Made by a program: the position numbers and the translations under genes
In this document: positions 24,079 to 33,357 of the stretch, in pieces
Layout: every line of letters starts with the position of its first letter
Numbering within the stretch: position 1 is the first letter of the stretch
Source: Clostridiales bacterium UBA1316
GTDB lineage: Bacteria; Bacillota; Clostridia; Oscillospirales; Oscillospiraceae
Length of the DNA: 64,000 nucleotides
NCBI GenBank assembly: GCA_002307055.1
Contig: DBTM01000036.1
Span: 1 to 64,000 of the forward strand
Direction: 5' to 3'
The notes under the pieces: generated by a model
Database searches by the model: none
What the model was told of the DNA's origin: nothing
The model's input: the letters and a program-made list of their open reading frames with translations, nothing else

Positions 24079-27000
24079 TCATATACTTTCTAAAAGATTC
24101 ACAAAAATACCCGCGATTTCGGGGTCGAACTGCGTTCCGGCATTTCTCTTGATTTCGTTAATAGCATCAGCCTCAGGCATCGCCTTTCGGTAGGACCTGT
24201 CCTGCGTCATGGCATCATAGGCGTCAACAACCGAAACGATACGGGAAAGGAGCGGGATGCTACGCCCTTTGAGGCCTTGAGGGTAACCCGTGCCGTCCCA
24301 GCGTTCGTGATGGCAGAGTATAAAATCGGCGATTGGAACAAGCTCCGGAGAGGCTTGGGCAATCCGATACCCGATATCCGGATGCTTTTTTATTTCCGTC
24401 CACTCTTCATTTGTTAATTTTCCGGGTTTGTTGAGAATTTGATCGTTAATGCTCAGCTTCCCGATATCGTGCAGTGTCGATAAAAGCTCAAGCTCGTTAA
24501 TCTGCGCGTCGGGCAGATCCAGAGCACGCCCGATAAGCTTTGACAGCGCGACGAGCCTCTCCTCGTGTTCGGCGGTTAAGTGGCTTTTTTCGTTCATTGT
24601 TGATTTGATGGATGAAATCAGAGAGCTGCGCATACTCTTGCGTTCAAGAAGCTTTTGCTTATACATATATTCTTCGGCTTGGGTCAGTATACTCTCGATT
24701 GTGACGGTTGAATCGATTTTAGTGGCGTAGCCCAGTGAGATGCTCAGCTGGAATATGCCTTTATCGGTATTGCTCTCATAACTGACGCAGTCGGTGTAAA
24801 TGCGCTTGCATATGGCGCGCACCTCATCCGTGGTCGTTTGCGGCAGCAATATACAGAACTCATCTCCGCCGGTTCTGGCTAAAATATCCTCTTTCCTGCA
24901 GCTGACGGCAAGAATTCTGGCGATTTCAATCAGCAGCTTGTCGCCCTCCTTGTGCCCGAAGGCATCATTGACCAGCTTTAATCCGTTAATGTCGCCCATG
25001 ATGACAGAGATGGGCAATTGGCGGGGCGTGTCGAGCCGGGCGCATTCCTCTTCGAAAAAGGCCCGGTTGTATAGGCCTGTCAACAGATCGTGATAATTGA
25101 GATAAAGAATCTCAGTCTCCCTTTTCTTACGGTCGGAAATATCATGAAAGTTCATGAGTATGCCTTCTATATTGGTGTCGCTGATCATATTAACCGCCGT
25201 TAACTGAATAAATTCATATCTCTCGTCCTTACATTTCATCCTGAATTCAAGAGTTGATTTCATGCCGTCTTTTTTTGCTAATTTCAGATAGCTATGGCGG
25301 ACAGCCTTCATATCGTCAGGGTGTATGAAATTATGCAGCTGCTTATCCGCGAAGTCCTCCTGGCTCCAGCCAAACATTTTTTCCAAATTCGGGCTCATAT
25401 ATTTCAGTTTTACATGCTTATCAATAATGATAATCGAGTCTGAGATATTGGCAATCATCGCCTTATGTTTGGCTTCGCTGTCGGAAAGGGCCTGCTCGGC
25501 ACGTTTGCGCTCGCTGATATCGCGGAAGTTCAGAACATGACCCATAATTACGCCGTCCTGCCGGATCGGAATAGAGTATCGCTCGAGTGTCCTACCGTCC
25601 TTAAGCTCCAGTTCATCATACTGAGCCGATTCTGTTATGGGCTTATTCATATAAGCATTTGCAAAGCTGAGCTCGGGATTGACAAGGCAGCCTCTTATGA
25701 ATTTAGAGGCAACTTCAATATTACCGCTTGCGGCAAAATCGCTGGGCAAACCCAGCATTTGCTGATACTGCAAATTATAAAAAATGATATTGCCGTTTAA
25801 GGCGACCGCCAATATACCGTCCGCGGTTGATTGGAGCGTTGCTTCGAGCTTAATGAGCGATTGAGCAAGTGCGATTTCGGCAATCTTTTGCTGTGTAATA
25901 TCTTCAATCATGCATAGATGCTGCGGATTTTCAGTATCAGCTTTTGAAAGAAGCGTGACGGAGCTGTTAATCCACGCGCATGAGCCATCAGGCTTTATAT
26001 ATCTTTTCTCCAAATGATAGCTTGGGATTTTCCGATTATCCAGCAGAGCCATTTGCTCCGACTCCTGGTTTATATCATCCGGGTGCGTAATGCTGCGCCA
26101 GTCGCTTTTGCAGAGCTCTTCTGCTGTCAGCCCTATGATATCGGCGAATCTGCCGTTAACGCTGATAATCTGCCCGGTCTTCGAATCTCTCAGGCCAATA
26201 CCGATGGGTGATTGTTCAAAAATTGTCCGGAATTTTTCTTCGCTTTCCTTCAGCAGCTGCTCAGCGGCTTTCCTCGCGGTGACATCTCTGAAAATTATCA
26301 CGACACCGAAAGTCCGGCCATTTTCGTCCTTTATGGGTGCGGCACTGTCTGCGATATGCCGCCGAATACCGTCCTTTGAGGTTAAAACGGTATGGTTTTC
26401 AAGCAGGCAGACTGAATCTGTTTTTAAGACCTCTTCAACAGGATCCTTTGCCGGTTCGCCGGTGTTAGCGTTTGTAATGCTGAACACCTGATTAAATGAT
26501 TTGCCCAGGGCGTCGGACATTGCCCAACCTGTAAAATTCTCGGCGATCTTATTCAAACTCAATATGTTTCTATGCGTATCTGTTGTAATGACACCGTCGC
26601 CTATTGAATCCAAGGTAATCCGAAGCGTCTCTTTTTCTTCATGCAATAAAGACTGATATTTCAGCAGCCGGTTCCGTATGTATAAGGACATCATGACGGC
26701 TAAAACCGCGACAAAAGCGGTCATCCATATTAAAAAGCGTTTTGCAATAACGGAGGTATTCTCAGACTGACGATAGGCGGCATCAGCTTCCGATTTCTTT
26801 TGCGCAATCAACTGCTGCATCAGGCTGGATATGAGCTTCACTTGATCGGAGCCGGTTGTCCGCGTATTCTCGGCGGCGAGATCATATTGCCCGTGGCTGG
26901 CATAATTGATCGCGCGGGCTCTGATTGGCGTCCAGTCATCATAAGCGTTTATGAGATCACGCAATAATACGTCACCGGTCTGCATCTTTTTAATCGAATC

Positions 27001-27294
27001 AAAATAGGTCCAAATTTTATAGTCATAAGCATTGAAGCTTTTGAAGGCGGCTATAAATTGATCATCGCTTTTTGACAGAACAACATCCTTCATCGCGCTT
27101 TGAGCAGCAAGCAGGTCGGCATTTGCCTGCTCCGTCTGAACCCATGCCTGAAAAGAGTTCTGGTATATCTGACTGAAAAGTGACTTCGTCTTCTCCAGCC
27201 CGGCTGCCCAAAGTATTGATATGGAAATAATCAACAAAATAAGAAAAGAAAATCCGCAGATGAAGAGCAAATCAACCCTTTTCCGTCTATTCAT
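24079..27294 (-). CDS. membrane sensor with four PAS domains, GGDEF and HD-GYP
   Basis: This 1071-residue c-di-GMP enzyme has a first membrane helix at about 12-31, a four-helix-bundle-like extracellular domain to about 182, and a second helix at 187-206. Four PAS domains follow, starting near 222, 352, 478 and 608. A GGDEF domain (about 745-890) has intact TGGDEF and an RKED inhibitory site five residues before it. A C-terminal HD-GYP domain has HDIGK and HHERWDGTGYPQG. Both synthesis and hydrolysis of c-di-GMP are therefore possible. It stands alone with a GGGGGG ribosome site. Confidence 0.93.
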   Translation of the reverse strand: MNRRKRVDLLFICGFSFLILLIISISILWAAGLEKTKSLFSQIYQNSFQAWVQTEQANADLLAAQSAMKDVVLSKSDDQFIAAFKSFNAYDYKIWTYFDSIKKMQTGDVLLRDLINAYDDWTPIRARAINYASHGQYDLAAENTRTTGSDQVKLISSLMQQLIAQKKSEADAAYRQSENTSVIAKRFLIWMTAFVAVLAVMMSLYIRNRLLKYQSLLHEEKETLRITLDSIGDGVITTDTHRNILSLNKIAENFTGWAMSDALGKSFNQVFSITNANTGEPAKDPVEEVLKTDSVCLLENHTVLTSKDGIRRHIADSAAPIKDENGRTFGVVIIFRDVTARKAAEQLLKESEEKFRTIFEQSPIGIGLRDSKTGQIISVNGRFADIIGLTAEELCKSDWRSITHPDDINQESEQMALLDNRKIPSYHLEKRYIKPDGSCAWINSSVTLLSKADTENPQHLCMIEDITQQKIAEIALAQSLIKLEATLQSTADGILAVALNGNIIFYNLQYQQMLGLPSDFAASGNIEVASKFIRGCLVNPELSFANAYMNKPITESAQYDELELKDGRTLERYSIPIRQDGVIMGHVLNFRDISERKRAEQALSDSEAKHKAMIANISDSIIIIDKHVKLKYMSPNLEKMFGWSQEDFADKQLHNFIHPDDMKAVRHSYLKLAKKDGMKSTLEFRMKCKDERYEFIQLTAVNMISDTNIEGILMNFHDISDRKKRETEILYLNYHDLLTGLYNRAFFEEECARLDTPRQLPISVIMGDINGLKLVNDAFGHKEGDKLLIEIARILAVSCRKEDILARTGGDEFCILLPQTTTDEVRAICKRIYTDCVSYESNTDKGIFQLSISLGYATKIDSTVTIESILTQAEEYMYKQKLLERKSMRSSLISSIKSTMNEKSHLTAEHEERLVALSKLIGRALDLPDAQINELELLSTLHDIGKLSINDQILNKPGKLTNEEWTEIKKHPDIGYRIAQASPELVPIADFILCHHERWDGTGYPQGLKGRSIPLLSRIVSVVDAYDAMTQDRSYRKAMPEADAINEIKRNAGTQFDPEIAGIFVNLLESI

Positions 27295-27395
27295 TACATA
27301 CCCCCCAATCAGAATAGTATAAGAATATTCGTATTATATATTATTTATCGTAACAGATAGAATAAAGTACAATAATATGTAAAATTTTGAGTAAA

Positions 27396-27429
27396 AAAGG
27401 AACCGTCTCGGATTCGAGATGGTCCCTTT
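27396..27429 (-). terminator. intrinsic terminator of the small Lys-rich gene
   Basis: Arms 27396-27410 and 27415-27429 pair with two mismatches around GATT, and on the minus strand they end in TTTTTT. It lies 30 bp after the stop of the 43-residue gene. Confidence 0.8.
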
Positions 27430-27458
27430 GCCCGGTTGAGAGTGATTAGAGGGTCAGG

Positions 27459-27590
27459 TTACTTGATCTTTTTTTCTTTTTTGATGACTTCAGGCTGAGC
27501 AACGACGGATTTCAGAACGACGGACGGGGCGGTGCCGGAATCTGATTTCTTCTTTTTCTTGACTTCTTTTTTTATGTTTTTATCGCCCAT
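27459..27590 (-). CDS. 43-residue lysine-rich protein
   Basis: The product begins MGDKNIKKEVKKKKKSD and ends with VIKKEKKIK; about 16 of 43 residues are lysine. AGGAG lies eight bases before the ATG and a strong terminator follows the stop, so it is a complete small transcription unit. Short MGDK(S/N)-KK proteins of this type are widespread in bacteria and have no known function. They could bind nucleic acid. Confidence 0.75.
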   Translation of the reverse strand: MGDKNIKKEVKKKKKSDSGTAPSVVLKSVVAQPEVIKKEKKIK

Positions 27591-27696
27591 AATGATTTCT
27601 CCTATGTTGATATAGTTTGTTGTTATAATCAACTAAATCTTAACATAAATATTCGAGAAGTACAATGGGGTATTTATAGAAGAAGCACAATTTTTA

Positions 27697-28926
27697 TCAA
27701 AGCTGCTGATCAATAAGTGTCAGCGTCTGCAGTAACACATTGGCGCCCTTCAGGCAATTCTCAACGGGTGTATATTCCAGTTCGCAGTGGCTGTGTCCGC
27801 CGATGCTGGGGACAAAAATCATTGTGGCAGGGATGATATCGATGACATACTGTGCGTCGTGACCGGGGCCGCTGTACATTTTTTTGCTTGAATAGCCGTA
27901 TTCGTCGGCGCTTTTCTGCACGAAATTGACGAGCGAGGGCGTGAAGTGCACGGTCTTGCGGGACCAGGCTTCTTCATAGCTGAAGGCGCATTTTTCCACC
28001 TCTGCCGGGATTTTTTTAATAATGTCAACGACCTTCTTGAGCACAACCGGGTCCTGATGCCTGGCGTCGAGGGTAAACTTTACCTCATCGGGGATGATGG
28101 TGTGGATGTTCGGGTGGGCGGATATTTTACCCGTTGTATAAACAAGCTTGCCGTCGAGCTTGTCGAGCTCGTCATGGAGGTACTCGATGACCTTGACAGC
28201 CGCGTAAAGCGCGTCTTTTCTGTATTTCATAGGTGTTGTGCCGGCATGGCCGGCTTGCCCTGATAAGGTGAACTCATAATTAATCATGCCGCAGACACCC
28301 TCGACGACGCCGATATCGATGTCCTCATTATCAAGCACCGGCCCCTGCTCAATATGGAGCTCCACGAGCGCGAGGTCTTTATCGGGAGACAGCCTGTTGG
28401 CTTCGCTCCCCTTATATCCGCTTTTCTCCAGGGCTTCTGCGAAGCTGAAGCCCGCCACATCCTTGGCGTACGATTTGAGCATGACGGCTTTGTCGAACTT
28501 CCCGGTTATAACACCGGAGGACATCATTGCCGGTTCAAACCGGGCGCCTTCCTCGTTGGTCCAGACAATGACGGTAATAGGATGCCGATGCGGTACCTTT
28601 TCCTTCACAATTGTTTCCGCGACTTCCATCGCTGTCAGCACGCCGAGTACGCCGTCATAATTCCCGCCCTGCTTGACGGAATCCAGATGCGAACCGGTGA
28701 CAATGTTGGGAAGTGCCTCGGAGCCGCGAATCGTGGCATACATGTTGGCCATATCATCGGTGACGACGGTTGCGCCGATGGCTTCCATTCTTTTTTTAAA
28801 CTCCGCTCTGGCAGACAGCGCTTCGTGTGAGAGGGAAAATCGCGTAATGCCGCCCTTCCCTGTGTCACCGAACTTACTGAATGTTTTAATCTTATCTTCC
28901 AAACGCTTTAAACTGCACGATACCAT
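27697..28926 (-). CDS. M20-family N-carbamoyl amidohydrolase (beta-ureidopropionase/allantoate type)
   Basis: This is a 409-residue di-metal hydrolase. The metal ligands are visible in TGSHLDSV (His), GNYDGVLGVL (Asp), WTNEEGARF (Glu pair), LVELHIEQGPVLD (His) and SGPGHDAQYV (His), with the dimerisation lid motif GHAGTTPM. The family hydrolyses N-carbamoyl-beta-alanine, N-carbamoyl amino acids or allantoate. Directly downstream of dehydrogenase and dihydropyrimidinase genes it most likely releases beta-alanine, CO2 and ammonia. The start at 28926 follows AGGAGG by seven bases; a longer in-frame extension would overlap the upstream gene. Confidence 0.9.
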   Translation of the reverse strand: MVSCSLKRLEDKIKTFSKFGDTGKGGITRFSLSHEALSARAEFKKRMEAIGATVVTDDMANMYATIRGSEALPNIVTGSHLDSVKQGGNYDGVLGVLTAMEVAETIVKEKVPHRHPITVIVWTNEEGARFEPAMMSSGVITGKFDKAVMLKSYAKDVAGFSFAEALEKSGYKGSEANRLSPDKDLALVELHIEQGPVLDNEDIDIGVVEGVCGMINYEFTLSGQAGHAGTTPMKYRKDALYAAVKVIEYLHDELDKLDGKLVYTTGKISAHPNIHTIIPDEVKFTLDARHQDPVVLKKVVDIIKKIPAEVEKCAFSYEEAWSRKTVHFTPSLVNFVQKSADEYGYSSKKMYSGPGHDAQYVIDIIPATMIFVPSIGGHSHCELEYTPVENCLKGANVLLQTLTLIDQQL

Positions 28927-28988
28927 ACCAAAACCTCCTATTTCGCCGTACAACAACGACACAAATTTTCTATTTAAATTTATTTGTA

Positions 28989-30512
28989 CTAACCAGCTTG
29001 CGATGTAATTTTGTCTTTCGGTACTCTGGCGCCGCTTGAAATCGCCGATACGGGGCAGACCGTGACGCACAGGTGACAGCCGACGCATTTTTTCGCGTTT
29101 AAAATCGGATGCCCGGTCTTTTCATCCTGCCTGAGCGCTTGATGACCACCGTCATAACACGATAAGGTGCAGCGCCCGCAGCCCAGACATTGCTGCTGCG
29201 CGAACCTGGGGTAACAGATGCTGGATCTGTCCAGATTGTCGGCGGGTATGATATTGGGCAGCGCTTTGCCGACAATACCGGAAACACTGCCGAAGCCGTG
29301 CGAACCCAGGTAGTGCCGCAGACCCTCAAGCATATCTTCAATAATCCGGTAACCATACTGCATGACCGAGGTCGTCACCTGAACGTTCTCGCACCCGAGG
29401 GCTATGAATTCGGCGGCGTCGCGCCAGGTCTCTATACCGCCCATGCCGCTGACCGGTATATCCTTGAGCTGCGCACAGCTTTTCATGGACTGAATGAACC
29501 GAAGCGCGATCGGCTTCACCGCTTTGCCGGAGTATCCGCCGACACTCGTTTTGCCCATCACATCCGGGCCGGAGGCGAAGGAATCCAGATTCACGTTCAT
29601 CACGCTTTTGATGGTATTGATCGCGGCGATGCCCGTTGCCCCGGCACAGACGGCCGCGATGGCGGGCAGCTCCATGTTCCCGATATTCGGCGTCATTTTC
29701 GCCAGAATGGGGAGAGTTGTCCCTTTGCGGGCGGCTTTTGTGTAGGCGGCGACAAGGTCGGGATTTTGGCCGACGTCCGAGCCCAGGCCGTTTGCCGCCA
29801 TATGCGGGCAGGAAAAGTTGCATTCGATGATGTCCGCGCCCGCGGTTGTCATCATCTCAGCAAGAAGGGTCCATTCATCCTCGTTTTGGCCCATAATGGA
29901 CGCGATGATGATCTTGGAGGGAAAATCCTTTTTCAGGCACCTGAGGTAGCCGAGGTTTTCGCTGAGGGTGTGCTCGGATATCTGCTCGATATTCTTAAAG
30001 CCGATAAACGGCACGGACTCTTTCCGCAGCGCGTCAAATCTGGGTGAAACTTCGTTTGAAACAAAGGTGGCAACTGTTTTAAAGGCGACGCCCGCCCACC
30101 CCAGCTTGAAGGCTTTGGCGACCATCTCATAGTTGCTGCCGACGACAGAGGAGGAGAGAAAGAACGGGTTTTCGCAGCGGATTCCGCAAAAATCAATCGA
30201 CAGGTCCGCGTGCGTAATGGTTTGCTTTCCATATGAGGAAGCCATGCGCATGATTTCATCTATCGGCACAGGTCTGTTGATTTTGCCCTTGAGGCATGCG
30301 CTCAGGCAGGGCTTTGCCGCGCACGATACGCAGGGGAGCGTGTCGGGCAGCCTGTTTGCCGCGCCGGCCGTGTTTTCAAAGCGGAGCGACCGGATGACGG
30401 TATCCGCTTCAACGCCGTACGGACAGGCTTTTGCGCAGGGGGCGTTATTGCATAGAAGGCAGCCGCCGACGTCCTCGGGGAGACGAACCTCCCTGTATGT
30501 TAAATCATTCAT
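28989..30512 (-). CDS. preA: dihydropyrimidine dehydrogenase with N-terminal Fe-S domain (PreA-like)
   Basis: The protein has 507 residues. Residues 1-95 carry two cysteine sets (CLLCNNAPCAKACP; CVSCAAKPCLSAC) like the N-terminal Fe-S domain of eukaryotic DPD or bacterial PreT. Residues 105-410 are the FMN barrel with the catalytic loop ECNFSCPHM, and the C-terminus holds two 4Fe-4S motifs (CLGCGRCTLSC; CVGCHLCVTVCP). The FAD and NAD(P)H domains that lie between these in DPD are absent, and no PreT gene is in the window. It should reduce uracil or thymine to the dihydro form, or run in reverse. It lies between dihydropyrimidinase and amidohydrolase genes. Confidence 0.88.
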   Translation of the reverse strand: MNDLTYREVRLPEDVGGCLLCNNAPCAKACPYGVEADTVIRSLRFENTAGAANRLPDTLPCVSCAAKPCLSACLKGKINRPVPIDEIMRMASSYGKQTITHADLSIDFCGIRCENPFFLSSSVVGSNYEMVAKAFKLGWAGVAFKTVATFVSNEVSPRFDALRKESVPFIGFKNIEQISEHTLSENLGYLRCLKKDFPSKIIIASIMGQNEDEWTLLAEMMTTAGADIIECNFSCPHMAANGLGSDVGQNPDLVAAYTKAARKGTTLPILAKMTPNIGNMELPAIAAVCAGATGIAAINTIKSVMNVNLDSFASGPDVMGKTSVGGYSGKAVKPIALRFIQSMKSCAQLKDIPVSGMGGIETWRDAAEFIALGCENVQVTTSVMQYGYRIIEDMLEGLRHYLGSHGFGSVSGIVGKALPNIIPADNLDRSSICYPRFAQQQCLGCGRCTLSCYDGGHQALRQDEKTGHPILNAKKCVGCHLCVTVCPVSAISSGARVPKDKITSQAG

Positions 30513-30555
30513 AAAAAATCATCCATTCCGTGCCCTGCGCTGATAAATCAGCGCT

Positions 30556-31929
30556 TTATACTGTCCTTGGGCTGCGCTTTACAAATTGGCCGTACCCGGC
30601 TTTTCCGACAAAGGCGCCGTTATCATAGACAAGCGTACCGCGGACATACGTCTGTACCGGGTAGCCGCTGAGCATTTTGCCTTCCCAGATGGTATGGTCA
30701 TAATCCGAATGCATGTTGGAAACTGAGATGGTAAAGGCCTTTTTAGGATCGTAAATCACGATATCCGCGTCCTTGCCGACGGTCAGGGAGCCCTTCTGCG
30801 TGCAGCCGAAGATTTTTGCCGGATTCGTCGAACAGAGCTCAACGGCTCTGTTAAAGGAGATGATCCCCTCGTTTGCAGCCGACAGCATATACGGATAGAG
30901 ATTCTCAACACCGGCACAGCCGTTGGGTATCTTGGTGAAATCGTCCTTGCCCCAGTCCTTTTCATAGCTCATAAACGGGCAGTGGTCGGTTGCGATCGTG
31001 TCAATGGTGCCGTTTTTAACGGCTTCCCAGAGCGCTTTTTGACTTTCTACGCCTTTCATGGGGGGAGAGCAAACGAAATTTCTGCCGTCCTCACGATTGT
31101 AGACGTCACACGTGAATTCCAGGTATTGCGGGCAGGTCTCTATGTAAATGTCATGGCCCTGGCGCTTTGCCAGGACGGCGGCTTCCAGGCCCTCCTTATC
31201 GGCCATGTGCACGATATAGAGGGGCGCTTCAACAGATTTGGCCCAATGAACCGCTCTTTTATCGGCTTCAGCCTCCACAAACTCCGGTCTTGACATGTAG
31301 TGATACCAGGGGGAGGTTTTACCCTCTTTTTTGAATTTTTCGATGTTCATATCGATGACATCAGGATTCTCGGCGTGAATATTTGTAATCGCGCCGACCT
31401 CTTTGGCTTTAAGCAGGACCTTAATGAGTGTGGCGTCATCCACCATCATGCCTTCTTTTTTGTAGACCAGAAAGCATTTGAAGCTGGTGATGCCATAGTC
31501 GGCGGCGGCCTGGAATTCGTCGAGCAGGGCGCCGTCGTTTAAATCGGTGACGATGCAGTGAAAAGCGTAATCCACGCAGGCTTCTGGGTCGCACATTTCT
31601 TTTCGCGCTTCAACAGTCTCCAGAATGCCTTTTCCTTTGCGCTGCATCGGGTAATCAAACACCGTCGTGACGCCGCCGCAGGCGGCTGCCCGGGTTCCGG
31701 CCAGATAGCTGTCGGCTGAGACGGTCCCGCCGAAAGGCATCGCCAGATGGGTGTGCGCGTCAATCGCTCCGGGCAGCACGAGCATGCCGGACGCGTCTAT
31801 TGTTTTCGCCGAGCTATAAGAGAGGTTTTTACCGATTGCGGCAATCTTCCCGCCGTCAACCGCGAGGTCCCCAATATAGCTTTCGTTCGCCGTGACAATT
31901 GTTCCGTTTTTTATAAGCAAATCCATCAT
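30556..31929 (-). CDS. hydA: dihydropyrimidinase (D-hydantoinase type)
   Basis: This is a 457-residue amidohydrolase that opens the ring of dihydrouracil or dihydrothymine to the N-carbamoyl beta-amino acid. The metal centre is visible: DAHTHL (two His), the carboxylated Lys in FKCFLVYKK, and His in NIHAEN and IVHMAD. The catalytic Asp lies in TIATDHCPF, and Tyr in LVYKK contacts substrate. GGAGG precedes the ATG at 31929; an alternative ATG is the next codon. It is 43 bp upstream of the dehydrogenase gene and likely in one operon with it. Confidence 0.94.
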   Translation of the reverse strand: MMDLLIKNGTIVTANESYIGDLAVDGGKIAAIGKNLSYSSAKTIDASGMLVLPGAIDAHTHLAMPFGGTVSADSYLAGTRAAACGGVTTVFDYPMQRKGKGILETVEARKEMCDPEACVDYAFHCIVTDLNDGALLDEFQAAADYGITSFKCFLVYKKEGMMVDDATLIKVLLKAKEVGAITNIHAENPDVIDMNIEKFKKEGKTSPWYHYMSRPEFVEAEADKRAVHWAKSVEAPLYIVHMADKEGLEAAVLAKRQGHDIYIETCPQYLEFTCDVYNREDGRNFVCSPPMKGVESQKALWEAVKNGTIDTIATDHCPFMSYEKDWGKDDFTKIPNGCAGVENLYPYMLSAANEGIISFNRAVELCSTNPAKIFGCTQKGSLTVGKDADIVIYDPKKAFTISVSNMHSDYDHTIWEGKMLSGYPVQTYVRGTLVYDNGAFVGKAGYGQFVKRSPRTV

Positions 31930-32050
31930 AAAAACCTCCTTAATGCTGAGTGGCTGCAAATTAGCAAATTGCAGATTAAAAACCGAATAAAACATTCGGG
32001 CTTGAATCCGGAATCCGCCGGGGCTGCGGCTTGGTGGCGCGGCGTTACGC

Positions 32051-32104
32051 GGGGGGCAATCCTCAGTCACCTGCGGATGACAGCTCCTTTGCCAAAGGAG
32101 CCTG
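32051..32104 (-). repeat. double-hairpin interspersed repeat
   Basis: On the minus strand this reads AGGCTCCTTTGGCAAAGGAGCT, then GTCATCCGCAGGTGAC, TGAGGATTG and CCGCGTAACGCC. It lies between the binding protein gene and the dihydropyrimidinase gene inside the pyrimidine operon. Confidence 0.75.
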
Positions 32105-32148
32105 GGTGCGGGTGCGTTTTTAGGCGCACCCGCACCGGAGTTTATTGC

Positions 32149-33303
32149 TTAGCTGTTGATTTTGTATACGAGGACGAGGCCGGATCTCTGGAATATTTGG
32201 GCGACTTCCGTCAGGTTCATACCGCCGGCGTTTGCTGCGATCAGGTTGGAGACCCAGGTCACGCCGAAGTCGACCTGACCGGCGTTGACGGCTGTTGTTT
32301 CGCTGATATCGCCGCCGCCCGGTACGATGGTGACATTGAGGCCTTCGGCTGTGTAATAACCCTTATCGAGGGCGACGTAATAACCCATGAACTGTGCCTG
32401 CGGCAGCCACTTGAGCTGGATTTTGATGTCTGTCTTTTCGGGGGTGCCGAATTTGCCGTCTGTGCTGGCTGATGCCGCGTTAAAGAAGGAGGCATCGCGG
32501 ATGTCAGCGAGGGTCAGCGACTGCAGCTTGGTTGCCGCAACGGAGTCGGCAAGCTTAATGTATTTTTTGGCCAGGTCGAGTGTCTGCTGCATGGCGGTGT
32601 CGTCTATATTGCCGACGTTCGTAACAGCAGCGCCTTTTGTATCGGTTTCAACAAGCTTTTTGACTTCGCCGGCCATATAAGCCTGATGGTCGCTGGAAAC
32701 AGAAGAGCCGTATTTATAGCAAATCTGAGCCGCTTCTTCGGGATGGGCAACGGCATACTTCCAGCCCTCAAGGGAAGCGTAGAGGAAGGCTTTAACGGTG
32801 TTCGGGTTGGCTTGGGCGAACGCGCTTGTTGTGAAAATATTGTCTTCAAGCATTGCGACGCCCTGGTCGTTCATGTCGATGGTTTTAACCTTGTCGCCGT
32901 ATTTGTAGCCGCCTTCATAGCTGTTCTTAACAAGGCCGAGCTCGTTATAGGTCATGGCGGAAGCGAGGGCGATGGTGTCGTCATCAAAGCCGTTCATATC
33001 AAACGCCTGGCTGAGGAAGGTGGTGGGTTCGCCGTATTTTGATAAGAGCGCCTGAATTTCGTACTCGTTGCCGAGTCCCCAGTTGCCGACTTTGCCTTTT
33101 TCGGCGGCGTCTTTAACAATGGACTCCGCGGTTGCGGTACTGTCGTAATATTTGCCTGCGGATGCTGAAGCCGAGGCCGAGGCTGAAGCTGAGGCTGAGG
33201 GCGACGCCGAGGTGCCGCTTGTGCCTGCGCCGCAGCCGGTAAATGTGAGCACTGCCATGGCGCATACCAAAACGAACGCTAGTAATCTAGAAACTTTTTT
33301 CAT
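32149..33303 (-). CDS. circularly permuted NMT1/THI5-type ABC substrate-binding lipoprotein
   Basis: This is a 384-residue receptor with a lipoprotein signal (FTGC, Cys24) and a Ser/Ala linker (about 33-49). In this family the mature chain normally begins with the strand seen here at 293-310 (IKIQLKWLPQAQF), runs through VPGGGDISETTAV and IFQRSGLVLV, and continues with VGNWGLGNEYEIQ. Here VGNWGLGNEYEIQ is at 72-84 and the normal C-terminal helix (LDLAKKYIKLADS) at 252-264. The normal N-terminal third is fused behind it and ends at residue 384. ThiY relatives bind pyrimidines, so with these neighbours a pyrimidine or its catabolite is the likely ligand. Confidence 0.85.
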   Translation of the reverse strand: MKKVSRLLAFVLVCAMAVLTFTGCGAGTSGTSASPSASASASASASASAGKYYDSTATAESIVKDAAEKGKVGNWGLGNEYEIQALLSKYGEPTTFLSQAFDMNGFDDDTIALASAMTYNELGLVKNSYEGGYKYGDKVKTIDMNDQGVAMLEDNIFTTSAFAQANPNTVKAFLYASLEGWKYAVAHPEEAAQICYKYGSSVSSDHQAYMAGEVKKLVETDTKGAAVTNVGNIDDTAMQQTLDLAKKYIKLADSVAATKLQSLTLADIRDASFFNAASASTDGKFGTPEKTDIKIQLKWLPQAQFMGYYVALDKGYYTAEGLNVTIVPGGGDISETTAVNAGQVDFGVTWVSNLIAANAGGMNLTEVAQIFQRSGLVLVYKINS

Positions 33304-33357
33304 TGTTTTTCCTCCTATAATATGATGTCATATTTTTATATTCAGCTGCAGGCCTGC

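Noticed and set aside
29190..30047. A 285-codon frame antisense to the dihydropyrimidine dehydrogenase gene
   Set aside because: The sense strand carries clear FMN and Fe-S motifs; the antisense frame has no motif or translation signal.
33160..33215. GAGGCTGAAGCTGAGG-type tandem DNA repeat, considered as a structural repeat
   Set aside because: It encodes the Ser/Ala linker of the binding lipoprotein in frame, so it is a coding low-complexity stretch.
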